Notes: generated by a model from the letters alone, not told the origin. Shown: positions 1-5,995, numbered from the stretch's first letter. The stretch is DNA of 6,607 bases from Candidatus Omnitrophota bacterium (GCA_003644405.1 QNCE01000072.1:1-6607), one strand, 5' to 3'. A program made the numbers and translations.

Positions 1-44
1 TGACTGATTACCATAGGCAAATTCCTCCTTTAGTATATGGGTAA
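1..44 (+). CDS. gatA: C-terminal end of Glu-tRNA(Gln)/Asp-tRNA(Asn) amidotransferase subunit A (partial)
   Basis: The window opens inside the final codons of a gene read in the frame starting at base 3, giving TDYHRQIPPLVYG and a TAA at 42-44. GatA proteins typically end in a TD(W/Y)H....PPL-like tail, and the next gene is gatB, so the assignment rests on a very short tail plus gene order. GatA is the amidase subunit that releases ammonia from glutamine for GatB to use. The stop overlaps the gatB start (37-39) by 8 bases in ATGGGTAA, so the two subunits are probably translationally coupled. Everything upstream lies outside the window. Confidence 0.75.
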   Translation, partial: TDYHRQIPPLVYG

Positions 45-1476
45 AGAGTTAGAAACAGTTATAGGGTTGGAAGTTCATGTTCAGTTGGATACAAAATCAA
101 AAATTTTCTGTAGCTGTTCTACTGGCTTCGGTGCCCTCCCTAATACTAATATCTGCCCAGTATGTTGTGGATATCCGGGCGTTCTACCTGTACTAAATAA
201 GAAAGCTTTATTTCTAGCATTAAGGGTTTGCTTAGCTTTAAACTGTAGGGTAAATAGAAGGATATACTTTGAAAGAAAAAATTATTTTTATCCTGATTTA
301 CCAAAGAACTATCAGATTTCTCAATACGCTCTCCCTCTCGGTGAAGACGGATTTCTTTTGATTCCTTCAGGAAGAGAAATAAGAATAAAGAGAGTACATT
401 TAGAGGAAGACGCAGGAAAGCTCATTCACAGAAAAGACTACTCCTTAGTTGATTTTAATCGCGCTGGCATTCCTCTCCTGGAAATAGTAAGCTACCCTGA
501 TATAAATAGTCCTCAAGAAGCATTTGATTACCTAACTCAACTTAAGCTTACCCTTCAATATATAGGAGCATCTACTTGCGATATGGAGAAAGGATATTTA
601 CGTTGCGACGCTAATATATCTCTAAGAAAGAAAGGGGAGAGTAAGCTGGGCACAAAGGTCGAACTTAAAAACATGAATACATTTAGAGGAGTAAGAGATG
701 CTTTAGAGTATGAGGTAAAGCGCCAGACTAAAATCATAGAGAAAGGAGATAAGATTTATCAAGAGACAAGATTATGGGATTCCTCTCAAGGTAAGACTTT
801 TTCTATGCGAAGAAAAGAAGAAGCCCATGACTATAGATATTTTCCTGAACCTGATTTAGTAGATTTTAAAATAGAAGAAGAGTGGTTGGAGAAAGAACGT
901 TCTTTAATAGGAGAGCTCCCTTTAACAAGAAAAAAAAGAATACTTAAAGATTATCAACTACAAGAAGGAGAAGCTGAGGTAGTTGTATCCTCTAAATGGT
1001 TAGCTGATTTTTTCGAAGAGGCTTGTGTCTACTTTAAGGATTATAAAAAAATTGCTAGTTGGTTAATAGGTCCTTTTCTAGAAATTTTCTATGCTGAGGG
1101 AGGTGATTGGGATAAAGTAAAGGTTACTCCTAAGAATTTTTCTAAAGTGGTGAGATACTTTTCTACAGGAAAACTAAATAATTTGGGAGCGAAAAAGGTT
1201 CTTGCTAAGATCTTTACTACTAATGCTGATGTAGATAAAGTTATAGAGGAAGAAGGGTTGGTTCAGGTTTCTTGCGAGGAAGAGTTGACTAAATTTGTAG
1301 ATGAAGCAATTGTTGCTAATCCTAACCCAGTAAACGATTACCTTAAAGGGAAACAACAAGCAGTGATGTTTTTAGTGGGGTGGGTGATGAAAAAAAGTAG
1401 AGGAAAAGCGAATCCCAAGGTAGTTAGAGAAATATTAGAGAAAAAATTGAGAGAAAAAGGAGGAAAGGATGGTTAG
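37..1476 (+). CDS. gatB: Aspartyl/glutamyl-tRNA(Asn/Gln) amidotransferase subunit B
   Basis: This is GatB, the kinase/transamidase subunit of GatCAB, which converts Glu-tRNA(Gln) and/or Asp-tRNA(Asn) to the amidated forms in the cytoplasm. At 479 residues it is full length for the family. Visible hallmarks are the opening TVIGLEVHVQL with E12 and H14, and cysteine pairs C25/C27 and C40/C43 (CSC and CPVC) that look like the family zinc site. Further signatures are ERKNYFYPDLPKNYQISQY at 79-97, HLEEDAGK at 121-128 and DFNRAGIPLLEIVS at 139-152. The C-terminal YqeY-like tRNA-binding region ends in the usual GKANPKVVREILEKKL. No Shine-Dalgarno precedes the ATG; the start lies inside the gatA tail and probably depends on coupling. 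The stop overlaps the following protease gene by 8 bases. The first motif begins at residue 7, so the start is well supported. Confidence 0.97.
   Translation: MGKELETVIGLEVHVQLDTKSKIFCSCSTGFGALPNTNICPVCCGYPGVLPVLNKKALFLALRVCLALNCRVNRRIYFERKNYFYPDLPKNYQISQYALPLGEDGFLLIPSGREIRIKRVHLEEDAGKLIHRKDYSLVDFNRAGIPLLEIVSYPDINSPQEAFDYLTQLKLTLQYIGASTCDMEKGYLRCDANISLRKKGESKLGTKVELKNMNTFRGVRDALEYEVKRQTKIIEKGDKIYQETRLWDSSQGKTFSMRRKEEAHDYRYFPEPDLVDFKIEEEWLEKERSLIGELPLTRKKRILKDYQLQEGEAEVVVSSKWLADFFEEACVYFKDYKKIASWLIGPFLEIFYAEGGDWDKVKVTPKNFSKVVRYFSTGKLNNLGAKKVLAKIFTTNADVDKVIEEEGLVQVSCEEELTKFVDEAIVANPNPVNDYLKGKQQAVMFLVGWVMKKSRGKANPKVVREILEKKLREKGGKDG
1457..1463 (+). promoter_or_regulatory. Strong ribosome binding site for the S41 protease
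   Basis: AAGGAGG lies inside the 3' end of gatB, 5 bases before the ATG at 1469. It fixes the protease start even though that start overlaps gatB by 8 bases. It contrasts with gatB and tsaD, which lack a recognisable site. Confidence 0.85.
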
Positions 1477-2695
1477 GAAATTTTTTACCCTTTTACTAGT
1501 GGGACTTTTTTGTTTCTCTTGTAATTTAAGTTTTTCTTCTGAGGAAAAGGCAAAAGATGAGCTGTATAGAGAATTGGATTTGTTAGGAGAGGCACTCTCT
1601 ATTGTGAGTAAAAAATATGTAGAGGAGAAACCTTTAAAAGATTTAATATATGGAGCAATAGAGGGGGTGGCTTCATCCTTAGACTCTTATAGTCAATTTT
1701 TAAAACCTGAGGATTATAAAGAGCTTCTTGTAGAGACAGAGGGAAAGTTTGGAGGATTAGGTATTGAAATAACTATAAGAGATGGTTTACTTACTGTTGT
1801 CTCTCCCTTAGAGGATACACCTGCGTTTAAAGCAGGACTGAGGGCAGGAGATATTATTGTAAAGATAAATGGAGAGATAACTAAAGGGATTACCTTAAAT
1901 GAAGCAGTAAAAAGATTAAGAGGCCAGCCAGGCACACAGGTGAAGTTAACTATTCTGAAAGAGAAAACAAAGCAAATTGAGGAAGTTACTATTACTCGGG
2001 ATATAATAAAGATCCAAGATATAAAGAGGGCCTTAATCCTTGAAGATGGTATAGCTTACTTAAAACTTAGTGAATTTCGAGAAAACACTGCTAAAGAGTT
2101 AGACCAAGCTTTAAAAGATTTAGAAAAGAAAGGAATGGAGGCTTTAATTCTGGACTTAAGGAATAACCCAGGAGGCCTTCTTGTTTCTGCGGTGGAGGTA
2201 GCAAGTAGATTTTTACCTAAAGAGAAAGTTATTGTTTCTACAAAGTCACGCAATGCCGAAACTTTAGTTTATAAATCACTATCTTCTTCATCAAAATATT
2301 TAGATATACCTATGGTAGTTTTGATAAACCGAGGAAGCGCTTCAGGGAGTGAAATAGTGGCTGCTGCTTTAAGGGAAAATAAGAGAGCTATACTTATAGG
2401 AGAAAAAAGTTTTGGCAAGGCTAGTGTGCAAAGTGTGTTACCTCTTAGTGATGGCTCTGCTTTAAGAATTACTACGGCAAAGTATTATACGCCTGAAGGA
2501 AAAAGTATCCATCAAAATGGGGTTGAACCTGATATTGTGGTTACTAAAGAAGTAAGTGATCAACCTGAGCAGGAGGATGTTTTTGAGAGAATTAAAGAAG
2601 AGAGAAGTAAAGAGTTCGATTATAAAAAAGATTATCAACTTGTAAGAGCGATAGATTTAGTGAAAGGGCTTTTGGTACTTTCTCATAAAGAATAG
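1469..2695 (+). CDS. S41-family carboxyl-terminal processing protease (CtpA/Prc-like), exported
   Basis: This is a secreted serine protease of the CtpA/CtpB/Prc family, which trims or degrades envelope proteins from their C-termini. The 408-residue length is typical of compact CtpA-type members. Domain order is an N-terminal signal or anchor segment (about 4-18), a helical region (28-80), a PDZ domain (about 88-168, with FGGLGIEI and AGLRAGDIIVKING), and the S41 core. The core carries the RNNPGG strand-loop (231-236). The Ser/Lys/Gln catalytic set is visible: S292 in GSASGSEI, K317 in SFGK and Q321 four residues on. The Ser-to-Lys spacing of 25 matches B. subtilis CtpB and E. coli Prc. Usual members have SASAS; here it is SASGS. 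Cysteines at 15 and 18 end the hydrophobic stretch, but neither makes a good lipobox, so lipoprotein status is open. The specific substrate is unknown. Confidence 0.95.
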   Translation: MVRKFFTLLLVGLFCFSCNLSFSSEEKAKDELYRELDLLGEALSIVSKKYVEEKPLKDLIYGAIEGVASSLDSYSQFLKPEDYKELLVETEGKFGGLGIEITIRDGLLTVVSPLEDTPAFKAGLRAGDIIVKINGEITKGITLNEAVKRLRGQPGTQVKLTILKEKTKQIEEVTITRDIIKIQDIKRALILEDGIAYLKLSEFRENTAKELDQALKDLEKKGMEALILDLRNNPGGLLVSAVEVASRFLPKEKVIVSTKSRNAETLVYKSLSSSSKYLDIPMVVLINRGSASGSEIVAAALRENKRAILIGEKSFGKASVQSVLPLSDGSALRITTAKYYTPEGKSIHQNGVEPDIVVTKEVSDQPEQEDVFERIKEERSKEFDYKKDYQLVRAIDLVKGLLVLSHKE

Positions 2696-2696
2696 A

Positions 2697-3689
2697 ATGC
2701 ACGCTTTAGGAATAGAAACTTCCTGTGATGAGACTTCCTGTGCGATTGTAAAGGGAAGAAAGGTTGTTGCTAATTTCACTGTTTCCTCCCTGAGATATCA
2801 TAAAAGGTACGGAGGCATAGTTCCAGAAATTGCCACCCGCAATCATCTAAAATTTATAGATAAAGTTTCCCTTTTGGCGATTAGGAAGGCAAAGATAGAT
2901 TTTAAAGATATAAAAGTTATAGGAGCAACTTATAAGCCTGGTCTTTTAGGAGCTCTTTTGGTAGGGGTAAATTTTGCCAAAGCTCTTAGCTTAGCTTTAG
3001 GTAAACCATTCTTAGGAATAAATCATCTTCATGCTCATCTCTTTTCTCCTTTTTTGGACAATCGAATACCTTTCCCTTTCCCTTTTATAGGATTGGTAGC
3101 CAGTGGAGGACATACAGAAATTTTTTTAGTAAAAGATTTTACTCAGATAAAACTGCTGGGTAGGACTACCGACGATGCTTGCGGGGAGGCTTTTGATAAA
3201 GTAGCAAGAGCTTTTGGATTAGGATATCCGGGAGGTGTCTACATAGATAAGATTTACTCCCCTGATTTCAAAGAGAGTTTTTCTTTTAGATGTGGAAGAA
3301 AAGGTTTTAATTTCAGTTTTAGTGGAGTAAAAACAGCGGTAATCTATAAAAAAAGTGAACTGGAGAAGGAAAAAAAAATAGACAGAGGCACAAAGATCAA
3401 AATTCTTTCTTCCTTTCAGGAGAGTGTGGTAAAAACACTAGTAGAAGGGATTGAAGAGGCAGCAACAAAGTTAGGAATTAGAAATATTGTCTGTGGTGGA
3501 GGAGTTGTGGCTAACCGTCGACTTAGAGAGTTATTGAAAGATTTAGAGAAGCAAAAAAAATTTAAAATATTTTTACCTTCCTTAGCTTATACAACTGATA
3601 ACGCAGCTATGGTTGCAGGACTCGCCTTTTACTTGTATAATAAAAGAGGAAAGGTAAGTAACTTTAACCTAGAAGTAGAAGCAAATTAA
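2697..3689 (+). CDS. tsaD: tRNA N6-threonylcarbamoyladenosine transferase TsaD (Kae1/YgjD/Gcp family)
   Basis: TsaD transfers the threonylcarbamoyl group from TC-AMP to A37 of ANN-decoding tRNAs, giving t6A, working with TsaB and TsaE in bacteria. At 330 residues it is slightly short but complete. Landmarks are ALGIETSCDETSCAIV at 3-18, YGGIVPEIATRNHL at 38-51, and the metal-binding histidines H110 and H114 in NHLHAHL. SGGHTE at 136-141, DDACGEAFDKVARAFGLGYP at 159-178, the FSFSGVKTA segment and the final TTDNAAM follow; its D301 is the usual third metal ligand. The normally conserved GPGL loop reads KPGL (residue 80 is Lys). The start is 1 base after the protease stop, with no clear ribosome binding site, so coupled translation is likely. 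No tsaB or tsaE is present in the window. An older label for this family, O-sialoglycoprotein endopeptidase, should not be used. Confidence 0.96.
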   Translation: MHALGIETSCDETSCAIVKGRKVVANFTVSSLRYHKRYGGIVPEIATRNHLKFIDKVSLLAIRKAKIDFKDIKVIGATYKPGLLGALLVGVNFAKALSLALGKPFLGINHLHAHLFSPFLDNRIPFPFPFIGLVASGGHTEIFLVKDFTQIKLLGRTTDDACGEAFDKVARAFGLGYPGGVYIDKIYSPDFKESFSFRCGRKGFNFSFSGVKTAVIYKKSELEKEKKIDRGTKIKILSSFQESVVKTLVEGIEEAATKLGIRNIVCGGGVVANRRLRELLKDLEKQKKFKIFLPSLAYTTDNAAMVAGLAFYLYNKRGKVSNFNLEVEAN

Positions 3690-3690
3690 A

Positions 3691-4119
3691 ATGTTAAATA
3701 ACTCTCAGATAGTGTGGCGGCTAATCTTGGCTTTCTTTTTAGGAAGTATTATTGGATTGGAGAGAGAAAAGAAAGGAAGGAGTGCTGGGTTTCGTACCCA
3801 TATTCTTGTTTGTACCTCTTCCTGTTTAATTATGCTTGTTTCTCTCTATATGTATGAGCTCTTTAGAGATAAAATATCTTTAGATCCTGCACGAATAGCT
3901 GCAGGTGTAGTAACCGGTGTGGGTTTTTTAGGAGCAGGTGCGATTATCCGTAGTTCTAAAGCAGTGAGAGGACTTACTACTGCTGCTAGTGTGTGGGTAA
4001 GTGCAGCTATTGGATTGGCAGTAGGATGTGGGTTCTATGTAGGAGCAATTTTAACTACTGGCATAGCTTTCTTAGCCTTAGCTTTTCTTAAGGTTGTTGA
4101 AAATAAGTGGGAGAAGTAA
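3691..4119 (+). CDS. MgtC/SapB-family small membrane protein
   Basis: This is a 142-residue integral membrane protein matching the N-terminal transmembrane domain of the MgtC/SapB family. Family motifs are GLEREKKGRSAGFRTHILV (22-40), the VVTGVGFLGAGAIIRS run (73-88) and VRGLTTAASVWVSAAIGLAVG (92-112). About five hydrophobic segments can be seen near 7-22, 37-54, 69-86, 96-113 and 116-135. It lacks the cytoplasmic ACT-like C-terminal domain of Salmonella MgtC, so it is the short SapB-like type whose biochemical role is not settled; Mg2+-linked or membrane ATPase-related functions proposed for MgtC should not be transferred uncritically. It starts 1 base after the tsaD stop without an obvious ribosome binding site. 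A family position usually held by Gln (AAQVV) reads AAGVV here. Confidence 0.9.
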   Translation: MLNNSQIVWRLILAFFLGSIIGLEREKKGRSAGFRTHILVCTSSCLIMLVSLYMYELFRDKISLDPARIAAGVVTGVGFLGAGAIIRSSKAVRGLTTAASVWVSAAIGLAVGCGFYVGAILTTGIAFLALAFLKVVENKWEK

Positions 4120-4127
4120 ATTTAAGA

Positions 4128-4134
4128 GGAGGTG
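4128..4134 (+). promoter_or_regulatory. Strong ribosome binding site for the bactofilin-HTH gene
   Basis: GGAGGTG lies in the 22-base gap after the MgtC-family gene, with the GGAGG core ending 9 bases before the ATG at 4142. It supports that start and independent, efficient initiation at this gene. Confidence 0.85.
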
Positions 4135-4141
4135 GAAATAA

Positions 4142-4633
4142 ATGGTTAGGAGAAGAGATGAAGAGAGAGTTTTAGATGTAAATGCTACCATGCAGGGAAG
4201 TTTGGTATTTTCTGATCCTGTGAATTTAAGGATAAATGGTAAATTTGAAGGAACCCTTAAGGCAAAAGGTAACTTGATCATTGGAGAGAGAGCAACTGTA
4301 TTTGCCGAAATTGAAGGAGAAAATATTGTCATTTCCGGATTAGTAAGAGGGAAGATAAAATCTACTCAACTAGTGGCCCTTTCTTCAACTGCTAATGTTT
4401 ATGCAGATATTCATACGCCTAAGATATCTATTGAAGAAGGAGCAACTTTTAATGGTAAGTGCACAATGACAGGAGAAAAATTATCATTAGAGGAAGTAGC
4501 GGATTTTCTTTCTGTGGATAGGGAGAAAGTGATAGAGTGGGTAAATAGCGGTAGGATACCTGCACAAAAGGAAGGCAACGGCTACATCTTTGATAGAAGA
4601 GAAGTAGAGTTATGGGTGGAACAGAATCGTTAG
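4142..4633 (+). CDS. Bactofilin (polymer-forming cytoskeletal protein) with C-terminal helix-turn-helix domain
   Basis: The first ~108 residues read as a bactofilin domain: a short polar N-terminus (1-10), then repeating short beta-strands with the family's spacing. Examples are LRINGKFEGTLKAKGNLIIG at 29-48, AEIEGENIVISGLVRGKI at 55-72 and ISIEEGATFNGKCTM at 95-109. Bactofilins form nucleotide-independent filaments, often at the membrane, that scaffold wall enzymes, appendages or chromosome partition proteins. Unlike ordinary bactofilins, which end in a short tail, this one continues at 112-163 into an excisionase/MerR-like HTH with LSLEEVADFLSVDREKVIEWV, a GRIPA turn and a YIFDRREVELWV wing/helix. 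The fusion suggests a filament that can touch DNA or another HTH-binding partner; that is inference. It overlaps the next gene by 22 bases. The family call is firm; the HTH's ligand is not known. Confidence 0.9.
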   Translation: MVRRRDEERVLDVNATMQGSLVFSDPVNLRINGKFEGTLKAKGNLIIGERATVFAEIEGENIVISGLVRGKIKSTQLVALSSTANVYADIHTPKISIEEGATFNGKCTMTGEKLSLEEVADFLSVDREKVIEWVNSGRIPAQKEGNGYIFDRREVELWVEQNR

Positions 4634-4929
4634 AAAAAAAGCTTCTTACTACGAGAGAAGTTTCTCAAATTTTGGGAATCCTAGAGAAGGAGGTGATAGA
4701 GTTAGCTCAGGAAGGTAAGCTTCCTCATTATAAGGTAGCAGGAGAATTTTTACGATTCAAAAAAGAGGATATTTTAAAGGTAAAGAAAGAAATTCAGAAA
4801 AAGTTTAAAGTAGAACAAAGGTACCCTTCATGGAAAGAAAAAGTCAGTGATTTTTTTTACTTCAATGATTTTTATATCATCTCTGGAGTAATAATCGTAA
4901 TTCTTCTGTGGTTAATATTTAAGGGTTAA
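4612..4929 (+). CDS. Small excisionase/MerR-like HTH protein with C-terminal membrane anchor
   Basis: This 105-residue protein has an N-terminal HTH of the excisionase type (about 10-58), with LLTTREVSQILGI, a GKLPHYKV turn and an FLRFKKEDILKV ending. A charged linker (59-80) follows, then one hydrophobic segment (about 87-103, IIGV-type aliphatics plus Trp) two residues from the C-terminus. That layout predicts a cytoplasmic HTH tethered by a tail anchor. The HTH resembles the one fused to the preceding bactofilin in layout (L..EV...L......V..... G.(I/L)P), so the two may be relatives or binding partners. The start lies 22 bases inside the bactofilin gene, with only weak purine-rich sequence upstream, so coupling is likely. 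No specific function is recognised. Its stop TAA shares a base with the ATG of the larB-like remnant. Confidence 0.8.
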   Translation: MGGTESLEKKLLTTREVSQILGILEKEVIELAQEGKLPHYKVAGEFLRFKKEDILKVKKEIQKKFKVEQRYPSWKEKVSDFFYFNDFYIISGVIIVILLWLIFKG

Positions 4930-5110
4930 TGATCGAGAGATTTTGCGAACTGGATTTTGCCAAAGTTGATATAGAAAGAGAAGAAAAGGTTTTTCAGAGA
5001 TAATCTATGCTCCTTATAAGACCATTCCTCAACTTAAGAAAATAATAACTACTCTAAAAATATTTTTCTTTCGTTTTTGGGAGGTTTATTTTAGATTAAG
5101 GAGAGTTTAA
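4929..5110 (+). pseudogene. Frameshifted, truncated larB-like remnant (nickel-pincer cofactor biosynthesis)
   Basis: Starting at the ATG that shares a base with the previous stop (TAATG), 24 codons read MIERFCELDFAKVDIEREEK and on to a TAA at 5001-5003. From 4988 a second frame reads GFSEIIYAPYKTIPQLKKI, continuing with similarity to about 5059 and a stop at 5108-5110. Joined, they match the N-terminal signature of LarB, the PurE-like carboxylase acting on nicotinate adenine dinucleotide: roughly FA(R/K).D.HR....GFPE(V/I)(I/V)(Y/F)...KT..Q...I...L. One extra A in the AAAA run at 4984-4987 would restore the frame. Intact LarB is about 250 residues, so most of the protein, including the catalytic region, is missing even after frame repair. 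A sequencing error could explain the shift but not the truncation. The match is from memory of the family. Confidence 0.6.
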
Positions 5111-5535
5111 AATTTTATTTTAAAGATATATTGAACTTTATCATTGCTAAACTCTGGTTTCCCTTTTATTTTAAAGAATTGTACTTTAGCTTTCTCTTTT
5201 ACCCAGTCTTCCACTTCTTTAGCTTTAAAGTAGGGGTAAAATATATCTACTCCTAACATTTTCTCCCACACTTTCCTCAATCTTTTTTTTTCTTTATCCT
5301 TATCTATAACTTCGGCATAAGCAGGGGTATTTATCCAAGTTAGAAAAGGAGAGATTGGTGTAGTTTCTTTATGGATAAGAGAGCCTTCTTGAGGGACTTT
5401 TTCTAAGTAGAATTTTTCCTTCTCTGTTGCAGAAAGTAGTTCTTGGGAGAAACCTCTTTTTCCAGGAAAGGTGAATCCTCCTACCACCACTAAAAGGAGT
5501 AAAAATCCTACTTTTCTCTTTTTATATTTTCTCAT
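5107..5535 (-). CDS. Exported protein of unknown function, 142 residues
   Basis: I do not recognise the family. The protein starts with a basic stretch MRKYKKRK followed by a hydrophobic core FLLLLVVVGG (11-20), a typical export signal with possible cleavage near residue 30. Residues 31-75 are polar and low in conserved features, including a curious NTPAYAEV segment around 68-75 that resembles a signal-cleavage site. The C-terminal half (76-142) looks folded: a charged helix (KDKEKKRLRKVWEKML), then GVDIFYPYFKAKEVEDWV, and beta-rich KVQFFKIKG and VQYIFKIKF ending exactly at the C-terminus. The ending suggests edge strands of a small domain or an outer-membrane-like terminal Phe, but neither is shown. 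It has its own promoter(s) and is convergent with the plus block; its stop (5107-5109) overlaps the last stop of the larB-like remnant. Confidence 0.75.
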   Translation of the reverse strand: MRKYKKRKVGFLLLLVVVGGFTFPGKRGFSQELLSATEKEKFYLEKVPQEGSLIHKETTPISPFLTWINTPAYAEVIDKDKEKKRLRKVWEKMLGVDIFYPYFKAKEVEDWVKEKAKVQFFKIKGKPEFSNDKVQYIFKIKF

Positions 5536-5536
5536 G

Positions 5537-5543
5537 CTCCCTC
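5537..5543 (-). promoter_or_regulatory. Ribosome binding site for the 142-residue exported protein
   Basis: On the minus strand GAGGGAG sits one base before the ATG at 5535, with the GAGG core 4 bases away. The match is imperfect and closely spaced but is the only candidate. With the nearest promoter the whole leader would be about 8 to 10 bases, nearly all of it this site. Confidence 0.5.
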
Positions 5544-5549
5544 TATTTA

Positions 5550-5558
5550 ATTATACCA
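5550..5558 (-). promoter_or_regulatory. Extended -10 promoter (TGGTATAAT) before the 142-residue exported protein
   Basis: The minus strand reads TGGTATAAT, a perfect TATAAT with the TG-N extension, 14 bases before the start codon. No convincing -35 lies at 16-18 bases, which is acceptable for extended -10 promoters. The expected start point is near 5543, leaving a very short leader. The same GTGGTATAAT string occurs before the phosphatase gene. Confidence 0.6.
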
Positions 5559-5569
5559 CATTTTACCAC
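5550..5569 (-). repeat. Tandem 10-base repeat GTGGTAAAAT / GTGGTATAAT over the promoter
   Basis: On the minus strand two adjacent 10-mers, GTGGTAAAAT and GTGGTATAAT, differ at one base. The second is the extended -10 element. The arrangement could be a duplicated -10 or a binding site overlapping the promoter; with one copy pair this remains tentative. Confidence 0.5.
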
Positions 5570-5610
5570 AAAAAATTACCTTACAAGGAAAAAAACACAT
5601 TTGTATCTCT

Positions 5611-5639
5611 ATTATAGCGCCCAAATAGTTACCTGCTAA
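5611..5639 (-). promoter_or_regulatory. Candidate upstream sigma70-type promoter, TTAGCA - 17 bases - TATAAT
   Basis: On the minus strand TTAGCA (5639-5634; 4 of 6 matches to TTGACA) is 17 bases from a perfect TATAAT (5616-5611). The -35 contains the stop codon of the 119-residue gene. It would start a transcript near 5604 with a ~69-base leader for the 142-residue protein. It may act with the nearer extended -10 promoter. Confidence 0.45.
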
Positions 5640-5995
5640 TCGCTAAAAAAGATGGAGATTAATTCTTTTATAAAATTTGCTCCTGCGGTTATACTTTTTT
5701 CCACTCCCTCTACAATCCCTTTTACTTCCTCTCCTGGAGCACGCCAGATGGCAAATAATCTGTAACGTAAAAGGCCTCGCTTTTCAGGTTTTTCTCTGCC
5801 CCACACCTCATAAGAGTAAGCTTTTTTAATATTTTTTGGCCCCTTAATTAGCACCCCGTATAAAGGTGAGAAAGTAAATTCTACTAAGTTTTTCCCCATA
5901 TTTATAAGATGGTGTCTTATAGAATAGGAGAAGGAGGTTAAGGGAGAAAGGAGAAGCCACGCTATGAATACACCCAGAGTTATTTTTTTACTCAT
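5636..5995 (-). CDS. Exported small protein of unknown function, 119 residues
   Basis: No family is confidently recognised. The N-terminus MSKK plus hydrophobic ITLGVFIAWLLLSPL followed by TSFS gives a good signal peptide, with cleavage plausible near residue 23. The mature part begins with HHLINMGKNLVEFTFSPLYG, then LIKGPKNIKKAY. A Gly/Trp/Arg-rich middle contains YEVWGREKPEKRG and LFAIWRAPGEEVKGIVEG, and the protein ends in an amphipathic stretch with SITAGANFIKELISIFF. Repeated small-residue plus GP/PG turns hint at short membrane-associated helices, loosely like small exosortase-associated envelope proteins, but I would not name it so. The start overlaps the phosphatase stop by 8 bases (ATGAGTAA) and has an AAGGAG site 4 bases upstream, so the two are co-transcribed and probably coupled. 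Confidence 0.75.
   Translation of the reverse strand: MSKKITLGVFIAWLLLSPLTSFSYSIRHHLINMGKNLVEFTFSPLYGVLIKGPKNIKKAYSYEVWGREKPEKRGLLRYRLFAIWRAPGEEVKGIVEGVEKSITAGANFIKELISIFFSD

Noticed and set aside
1505..1525. Lipoprotein lipobox in the S41 protease
   Set aside because: Cys15 and Cys18 end the hydrophobic segment, but the residues at -3 to -1 do not match the usual Leu-Ala/Ser-Gly/Ala pattern, so lipidation was not called.
1714..1935. Minus-strand open frame of 73 codons opposite the S41 protease PDZ region
   Set aside because: It is antisense to a gene with clear domain motifs, has no ribosome binding site or family resemblance, and its composition follows from the sense codons. The same reasoning removes the minus-strand frames at 555-737, 1174-1359, 2056-2253 and 4078-4332.
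3691..4119. MgtC as a virulence or horizontally acquired factor
   Set aside because: The protein is the short SapB-like type, sits tightly inside a housekeeping operon and shows no change in base composition from its neighbours.
5056..5067. AAAAATATTTTT palindrome in the larB remnant as a terminator
   Set aside because: It is an A/T-only perfect palindrome with no loop room or GC stem, and is followed by mixed sequence; it would not make a stable intrinsic terminator.
5578..5598. CCTTACAAGG inverted repeat next to an A-run as a terminator after the 119-residue gene
   Set aside because: With a loop of at least three bases the stem is only three pairs, so no stable hairpin is formed; the A/T runs alone are not enough.
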